Notes under the pieces: model-generated
Told to the model about the DNA's origin: nothing
Seen by the model: only the letters and a program-made list of their open reading frames with translations
Database searches by the model: none
Shown here: piece by piece, positions 33,789 to 37,627 of the stretch
Layout of the letters: each line of letters opens with the position of its first letter
Position numbering within the stretch: the stretch's first letter is position 1
NCBI GenBank assembly: GCA_945903465.1
Contig: CAMDOF010000064.1
Coordinates: 1-37,627 of the forward strand
DNA from: Opitutus sp. GAS368
GTDB taxonomy: Bacteria; Verrucomicrobiota; Verrucomicrobiia; Opitutales; Opitutaceae
DNA length: 37,627 bases
Direction of reading: 5' to 3'
Made by a program: the position numbers and the translations under genes

Positions 33789-34996
33789 CTCAAAAAATCA
33801 ACCGGTTCGCGGAGCGCGTCGATGACGGGGCGGCGATCAACATCGCCATCTTCGGCCTCGGCAGCGTCGGTCACTATCTGCTCGAGTTCCTGCTCGCGTT
33901 GCGGGATCCGCGGCTGCGCATTCATGTCGTCGGCCGCAATCGTGCGAAGATGGAGTGCGCAGTGAACCTCTCGCGCGTCGCAGCGTTGATTCGGGGAGGG
34001 CTTGTGAACGAAATCCGGGTGGTGGAGGCGGATTTTAATTCGGTCGACAGCCTGACGCTGGCCTTCAGGCAAATCCGGCCGGATATCGTGGTCAACGCCA
34101 GCCGTGCCTATAGCGGCTTAAAGTACGGAAGCATTTCCTGGCAGGCCGTGCGCGCCTACGGCCTGTGGGCGCCGCTGGCGGTCCGGTATCTTAAGAATAT
34201 CATGCAGGCGTACGCGGCCAGCGAGTCGGCGGCGTTGGTGATCAATACGTCGTATGCCGATGCGACCAATGCCTGGTTGAAGAGCGCCGGGTTGCCGCAT
34301 CCGGACTTTGGCAGCGGCAATCTCAATCATCTGGTGCCGCGGATCAAACTGGCGGTGGCCGCGCATCTGGGCATCGAGGATCCCGCCTTGATCGACGAAA
34401 TCGACGTCACCCTGGCGACGAGTCACTTTCACGACGTGGTGATCAGCAAGGAAGGCGGGACCGAGGGAGTCGCGCCGCTGCTGCACGTCGAACATCTCGG
34501 CCGGCCCGTCAGCATTGATCCGGCCGAACTCTATCGCCGGTGCGCGATCGCGATGCCCGTCGACCACCGGCGGAATATGATGAACGCGAGCAGCAATTGT
34601 GAGATCATCAGCCGGTTGCTCGTGGCCGTGCGGACCCGGAGCTTTCAGAAACTGCACGTGCCCGGCTTCGATGGTTTGATCGGCGGCTACCCGGTCGTGG
34701 TGCGGCCGGAGGAGGGCGAATTTTCGTGCGACGTGTTCGCGTCTCCGTTCTCGCGCGCGGAGATGATCGCGCACAACCGGGCTTCGATTTATCTCGATGG
34801 CATTGCGGACGTGAGCGCCGGCACCCTCGTCTACACGCGGGAACTGGGCGAGAAGGTGGCGCGGGCCTTTGGCTGCCAGCTCCCCCGCGAAGTGCCGTTG
34901 GCGCAAAGCGACGAGGTCGCGGAGTGGCTCATCGAACGTATCATCCGGCCGACGCAGGCGCGCGCTGCGGCCGCCGCCGCCGCCGCCGGCGCCTAG
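33776..34996 (+). CDS. Rossmann-fold dehydrogenase-like protein, saccharopine-dehydrogenase-like
   Basis: 406 residues. The N-terminus has INIAIFGLGSVGHYLLEFLLAL, a GxGxxG dinucleotide-binding loop, followed by RIHVVGRNRAKMECAV, whose VGR positions suggest NADP preference. The second part has DIVVNASRAYSGLKYGSISW and LVINTSYADATNAWL, reminiscent of saccharopine dehydrogenase-like or malate-dehydrogenase-like folds. The C-terminal domain (STSH-like LATSHFHDVVISKEGG, NMMNASSNCEIISRLL) is not recognised. It ends in an Ala-only tail from a GCC repeat. It overlaps the upstream gene by 13 bp, so it belongs to the operon. As the only plain oxidoreductase beside the SDR, it could reduce phosphonoacetaldehyde or another intermediate. 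That is speculation. Confidence 0.7.
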   Translation: MPTLTQKINRFAERVDDGAAINIAIFGLGSVGHYLLEFLLALRDPRLRIHVVGRNRAKMECAVNLSRVAALIRGGLVNEIRVVEADFNSVDSLTLAFRQIRPDIVVNASRAYSGLKYGSISWQAVRAYGLWAPLAVRYLKNIMQAYAASESAALVINTSYADATNAWLKSAGLPHPDFGSGNLNHLVPRIKLAVAAHLGIEDPALIDEIDVTLATSHFHDVVISKEGGTEGVAPLLHVEHLGRPVSIDPAELYRRCAIAMPVDHRRNMMNASSNCEIISRLLVAVRTRSFQKLHVPGFDGLIGGYPVVVRPEEGEFSCDVFASPFSRAEMIAHNRASIYLDGIADVSAGTLVYTRELGEKVARAFGCQLPREVPLAQSDEVAEWLIERIIRPTQARAAAAAAAAGA

Positions 34997-35057
34997 CCCC
35001 TTCAACGCCACGAACTTTATTCCTGCCGACACCGGCCGCCCCCGCCGCGGCCGCTGA

Positions 35058-35486
35058 GGGCTGCCGGTGCGGGCCGCCTTTGCGGGCGACGAGAAACTCG
35101 CGCGCGGCTAGACCCTGCGCGCGTTCGGGGAAAGTTTCGGAGCGTATGTCGCAAACTTTAAGGCCTTCGTCCGCCGGGCCCGGGCGGACGGCCAGCGCCT
35201 CGCCGCGTGGGGTGCCGGCCAGCGCGGGATCTCTCTGCTCAACTTGTGCGAGTTTGGCCGCGAGGACTTCGACTATATTATTGATGTGAATCCGGGTTAT
35301 CACGGGCTGCGTACGCCGGGATCCAACATTCCCATCGTGGGTCCGGAGCAGCTGCGCCGGCAGCCCGTCGATGGCGTGATTGTATTCGCGTCGGGCTACC
35401 TCGACTCGATCCGCGCAGAACATGGCCGCTTCGAGGCGGGTGGGGGACGGTTTGCCCGCATCGTGCCGGAACTCGGGTGGATTTGA
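35058..35486 (+). pseudogene. C-terminal remnant of a C-methyltransferase (Methyltransf_14-like)
   Basis: The frame from 35112 to TGA 35484-35486 encodes LRAFGESFGAYVANFKAFV, then AAWGAGQRGISLLNLCEFG, YIIDVNPGYHGLRTPGSNIPIVGPEQL and ASGYLD. This is the C-terminal domain found in SAM-dependent sugar C-methyltransferases, and it ends normally. The SAM-binding and zinc domains are missing. The same frame is open from 35058 back to TGA 35055-35057 and is broken by TAG 35109-35111, and sequence on both sides reads sensibly. There is no ATG, GTG or TTG before 35244 in frame. It lies 60 bp after the Rossmann gene, so it was probably the last gene of the operon before truncation. Confidence 0.72.
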
Positions 35487-35989
35487 TTTGGCGGCATCAG
35501 CCTGCGTTGGTCGCTTCATTGGCAATGCGGTTTTGTTTAAACTTAACTTATGCCACCGACCGTCAGCTTCTGCCGGTGATGTAAATACTCGATTTTTTTG
35601 GGGCTTTGGGGGCCGACAAAAAAAACTTTGTCGCCGAGATGAAAAGCTCAAAAGGCATTTTTTTCGCACTGCCCCTTGCCAACGCCTGAAACGATGGTAG
35701 CTGCATCGAGAGGTGTGGTCACCTTTAGTCAGCCCCTCTTTCCGCCGATCTCGCCCGTCGATTCTCCCGATCGCGTTGAATGATTACCTCGTTCAGCCCA
35801 CGCGTAAAGGGGACGTGACTGGCGATCGCTTCCGACCAATTGTGCGCACGTGCGCACAATTGGTCGGGCCCCGTTTTCAAGCCGTTCGCCCGATCTGCCC
35901 CGTAGTGTGATTTACTCGCAAAAATAAAATAAAATTTCCGCCTTCCCTCCAGTTCTCCGACTGGTTGCTTCTTTCTTGGATTTTTCCTG
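35487..35989. other. AT-richer intergenic region, no gene seen apart from the palindrome
   Basis: About 500 bp follow the methyltransferase remnant. The composition is far lower in GC than the flanks (poly-A and poly-T runs at about 35590-35665 and 35921-35935). A hairpin, CGACAAA-AAAAAC-TTTGTCG, occurs at 35614-35633. A T run at about 35658-35664 is 24 bp beyond it, which is too far for a standard terminator. The 36-bp palindrome is listed separately. Confidence 0.5.
35832..35867. promoter_or_regulatory. 36-bp perfect palindrome
   Basis: The half site CCGACCAATTGTGCGCAC at 35832-35849 is followed at once by its exact reverse complement, with no spacer and no mismatch. It lies between the methyltransferase remnant and the glycosyltransferase pair at 35990-37275. 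It could bind a dimeric or tetrameric regulator, or form a cruciform or very stable RNA hairpin. No T run follows on either strand, so an intrinsic terminator is less likely. Confidence 0.85.
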
Positions 35990-36196
35990 ATGATTATTTC
36001 TTTGGCGCAGCTCGCTCAATTAACATCTTCGCCTGCCTCCGCATCGGCGGAGTGCGGTCCTGCCGGATTTTCGGCTGGTCTGGTGGGAGGCTCTCCAGGA
36101 CCGCGGGCCCGCGAGGCGCTGGCGAAGATCGCGGATAACCGCTTGGGCTTGCCCGCAGTTCGTGTCCACTTTGCTATTTTTGAGGCTGTCCGATGA
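35990..36196 (+). CDS. Small ORF translationally coupled to the glycosyltransferase-like gene
   Basis: 68 residues, starting MIISLAQLAQLTSS and ending LGLPAVRVHFAIFEAVR. The C-terminal half (GFSAGLVGGSPGPRAREALAKIADNRLG) looks like real protein, with a Gly-rich turn and an amphipathic helix. No family is recognised, and there is no signal peptide or transmembrane segment. Its TGA overlaps the ATG of the next gene (ATGA, 36193-36196), as in the operon upstream. It may be a short regulator, a partner subunit or a remnant of a longer gene. Confidence 0.5.
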   Translation: MIISLAQLAQLTSSPASASAECGPAGFSAGLVGGSPGPRAREALAKIADNRLGLPAVRVHFAIFEAVR

Positions 36197-37275
36197 CTAA
36201 GCCCAGCGTTCATGTGCGCGGGAATCTTCGGCGGGTCCGGGTCTGTTATTTCAATACATGGGCGCAGGGGATTGAGCTTGTTTCCGACTATCTCGCTCGA
36301 CTCCCGAGTCTCGACCTGAAACCGCTCGTCTCCGACCCGCGGGATCACGCGCTGCTGCAGAAGGCTCGCCTTGATTGTGACTGGTACGGAGAGAATGCGC
36401 GGGCGATGGCGGCGTTAAGCCACGCTGAAATTGAGTTTTTACCAACATGGGTGGCTGGCGTTGCTGGAGTGCTCGAGCTAGCCAAGGCGCCGCGCTCGGC
36501 GAATGAGGAGCGGTGGTTAATGGTCATGGCTCACCAGCCGCAGGTGCTGAAGGGCATGGCGGGAAAAATCTTTGAGTTTCTTCGTCTATCCGGCGTGCGG
36601 ATTCTTTTTTATGCCTTCGATGAGGCGAGCCGGGCGATGCCTTGTTTTCCTGAAATTGCGCCGCACTTGGACGTTTTGATTCACGATGAATTTCCGCTTG
36701 ATCCCACTGCCGTCGCGTCACTCCGGCCGGGGTGTCGCCCAATCCACAGAAGTTGGGTCGCCAATACGCTGCCCTGGGCAACGCCGTTCATCGAGGCGCC
36801 TGAGGAACGGATAGTTTTTCTTGGTTCGGCACTCGGGCTCACGCCGCATCGTCAACGCCAAATCGATTTTTTGAAGAAACGCTTTGGTTACCAGTTTACG
36901 GCAATTCATGATCACTCGGTTTCCGTTGGCGACCGGCCGGCCCTTGCACGGCGTTTTAAGGTGAGCTTGTGTCCGGAGGGGCGGAAGTTTGCGACTCTGG
37001 GGATGCAGCTGACGCATACGGATCGGCCGTTTTGGTCGGGCTGTCTCGGGATGGTCCCGGTCGCAGAGGACTCAAGGACGGGCGGTCGGCTGGAGGCGCT
37101 GCACCGTGAAAGTCTCATTGCGCGTTACTCGCATGGTGACCTGGACGCTTTGACCGCGGCTTGTGTCAAGGCTTTGGCGGCCTCGAGCGCTGAGCGCAGG
37201 CGCATTTACGACTATTTTAACCAGCACGAGACAATTGGGATGGTGGTTGCCGACGCGATCGCGGGCGCCGCTTGA
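36193..37275 (+). CDS. Glycosyltransferase-like protein (GT-B type, family not assigned)
   Basis: 360 residues. The N-terminal half has an alpha/beta pattern (VRVCYFNTWAQGIELVSDYL). The middle contains VRILFYAFDEASR and LDVLIHDEFPLD, and the C-terminal half starts ERIVFLGSALGLTPHRQRQIDFL. The segment RRFKVSLCPEGRKFATLGMQLTHTDRPFWSGCLGMVPV resembles the donor-side strand-helix of CgeB/exostosin-like GT-B enzymes, and LIARYSHGDLDALTAACVKAL the usual closing helix. No exact family or donor can be named. The start overlaps the small ORF by 4 bp. Its place between the phosphonate operon and the flagellin gene suggests a role in flagellin glycan synthesis. Confidence 0.65.
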   Translation: MTKPSVHVRGNLRRVRVCYFNTWAQGIELVSDYLARLPSLDLKPLVSDPRDHALLQKARLDCDWYGENARAMAALSHAEIEFLPTWVAGVAGVLELAKAPRSANEERWLMVMAHQPQVLKGMAGKIFEFLRLSGVRILFYAFDEASRAMPCFPEIAPHLDVLIHDEFPLDPTAVASLRPGCRPIHRSWVANTLPWATPFIEAPEERIVFLGSALGLTPHRQRQIDFLKKRFGYQFTAIHDHSVSVGDRPALARRFKVSLCPEGRKFATLGMQLTHTDRPFWSGCLGMVPVAEDSRTGGRLEALHRESLIARYSHGDLDALTAACVKALAASSAERRRIYDYFNQHETIGMVVADAIAGAA

Positions 37276-37512
37276 GGGCGGCATCGGCTGGGACCACTTG
37301 GGCCGCGAGATTGCGTTCGGGGAGGAGTTGAGCTGCGCGGCCGAGTGAGCTCGATGACGCGGGCGTTTGGGCGGGTGTTTAGAAAAAGGATCCAATTGTA
37401 ATATTCGACTCCACGTCCGATTCCGCGGGTGGCCCACGGTTATATTTTACGAAGCCGACCAAGGCTTGGACTTCTCGTCGCGCACGCTCGGTGGATCTTG
37501 AAAATGCCTAAG
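37276..37512. other. Intergenic region between converging genes, no gene seen
   Basis: This stretch lies between the glycosyltransferase stop and the flagellin terminator. It is mixed composition, with AT patches at 37393-37408 and 37440-37450. No site was recognised. Confidence 0.45.
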
Positions 37513-37540
37513 CCCGGCCGCCTTTTGAGGTGCGGCCGGG
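37513..37540 (-). terminator. Stem-loop downstream of flagellin
   Basis: CCCGGCCGC at 37513-37521 and GCGGCCGGG at 37532-37540 form a 9-bp GC stem with a 10-base loop. On the minus strand the stem is followed by a modest T-containing stretch (CTTAGGCATTTTC) and not a clean T run. It lies 37 bp after the flagellin stop, so it is a likely transcript end for flagellin. Confidence 0.65.
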
Positions 37541-37576
37541 AGTGGGCGAATCAGGACAATCCCTGATGAGGGGTTC

Positions 37577-37627
37577 TTAGCCGAGCAACTTCAGGGCTGC
37601 TTGGTTGCTTTGGTTCGCCTGGGCGAG
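37577..37627 (-). CDS. fliC: Flagellin, C-terminal end only (cut by the window)
   Basis: The last 16 codons before TAA 37577-37579 read LAQANQSNQAALKLLG on the minus strand. This is the very conserved C-terminal D0 helix of bacterial flagellin (commonly MLAQANQ-x-x-Q-x-x-L-x-LL). The rest of the gene lies beyond the right edge. Flagellin is secreted through the flagellar export apparatus and polymerises into the filament; the D0 end is buried in the filament core. In many bacteria its central surface domains carry O-glycans, and the neighbouring gene content fits that here. Confidence 0.9.
   Translation of the reverse strand, partial: LAQANQSNQAALKLLG

Noticed and set aside
35614..35664. Intrinsic terminator after the methyltransferase remnant
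   Set aside because: The stem is AT-rich and the T run is 24 bp beyond the stem. It is recorded only as a hairpin.
34941..35669. Minus-strand 242-codon open frame across the methyltransferase remnant
   Set aside because: It has no recognisable domain and an Arg/Ala-rich composition. The plus strand carries a clear Methyltransf_14-like domain.
35487..35720. c-di-GMP or other riboswitch in the AT-rich gap
   Set aside because: None of the conserved GEMM-type blocks or another known aptamer could be matched by eye.

Overview
The window comes from a high-GC, Gram-negative, flagellated bacterium, most likely a member of Verrucomicrobiota and probably Opitutaceae. This is inferred from family content. 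A PVC-type heme-binding dehydrogenase carries a C-terminal CxxCH cytochrome. A TonB-dependent receptor has a carboxypeptidase-regulatory-like N-terminus. A secreted amidase carries FN3, Ig and tandem C-terminal domains. Palindromic repeats are scattered between genes. No rRNA, tRNA, CRISPR array or complete insertion sequence was recognised.

Region 1 (1-9.9 kb) is a mosaic of repeats and housekeeping or surface genes. It holds an M20 peptidase (-), a TonB-dependent receptor (-), a divergent secreted N-acetylmuramoyl-L-alanine amidase (+), a TylF-type methyltransferase pseudogene with two in-frame stops (-), a 143-bp MITE-like inverted-repeat element, and a phosphoribosyltransferase (-).

Region 2 (10-15 kb) has two + strand exported enzymes with very C-rich coding strands: an alpha/beta hydrolase and the PVC-type dehydrogenase. 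A dispersed repeat at 15.0 kb, also present twice at 0-0.3 kb, separates them from the convergent region 3.

Region 3 (15.2-21.7 kb, - strand) contains a translationally coupled trio: a small exported protein, a Pro/Ala-rich TPR protein and a FlgN-like coiled-coil protein. A PAS-PAS-histidine kinase-receiver hybrid and an HDOD protein follow.

Region 4 (21.7-37.6 kb, + strand) looks like a flagellin-modification island. It starts with a SPINDLY-type TPR O-GlcNAc transferase and a second HDOD protein. After an AT-rich leader comes a tightly overlapping seven-gene operon: a CgeB-like/TPR/TagF-like three-part transferase, a PEP mutase fused to a cytidylyltransferase, phosphonopyruvate decarboxylase, a metallophosphoesterase, an SDR epimerase/dehydratase, a second nucleotidyltransferase-like protein and a Rossmann dehydrogenase. 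Then come a decayed C-methyltransferase, a 36-bp perfect palindrome, a small ORF coupled to another glycosyltransferase-like gene, and, entering on the - strand at the right edge, the C-terminus of a flagellin.

The proposed working model is inference. The operon makes PEP-derived phosphonate, activates it with CTP, and transfers the phosphonoalkyl group onto a glycan, possibly the flagellin glycan. No 2-aminoethylphosphonate transaminase is present, so the final phosphonate may not be AEP.
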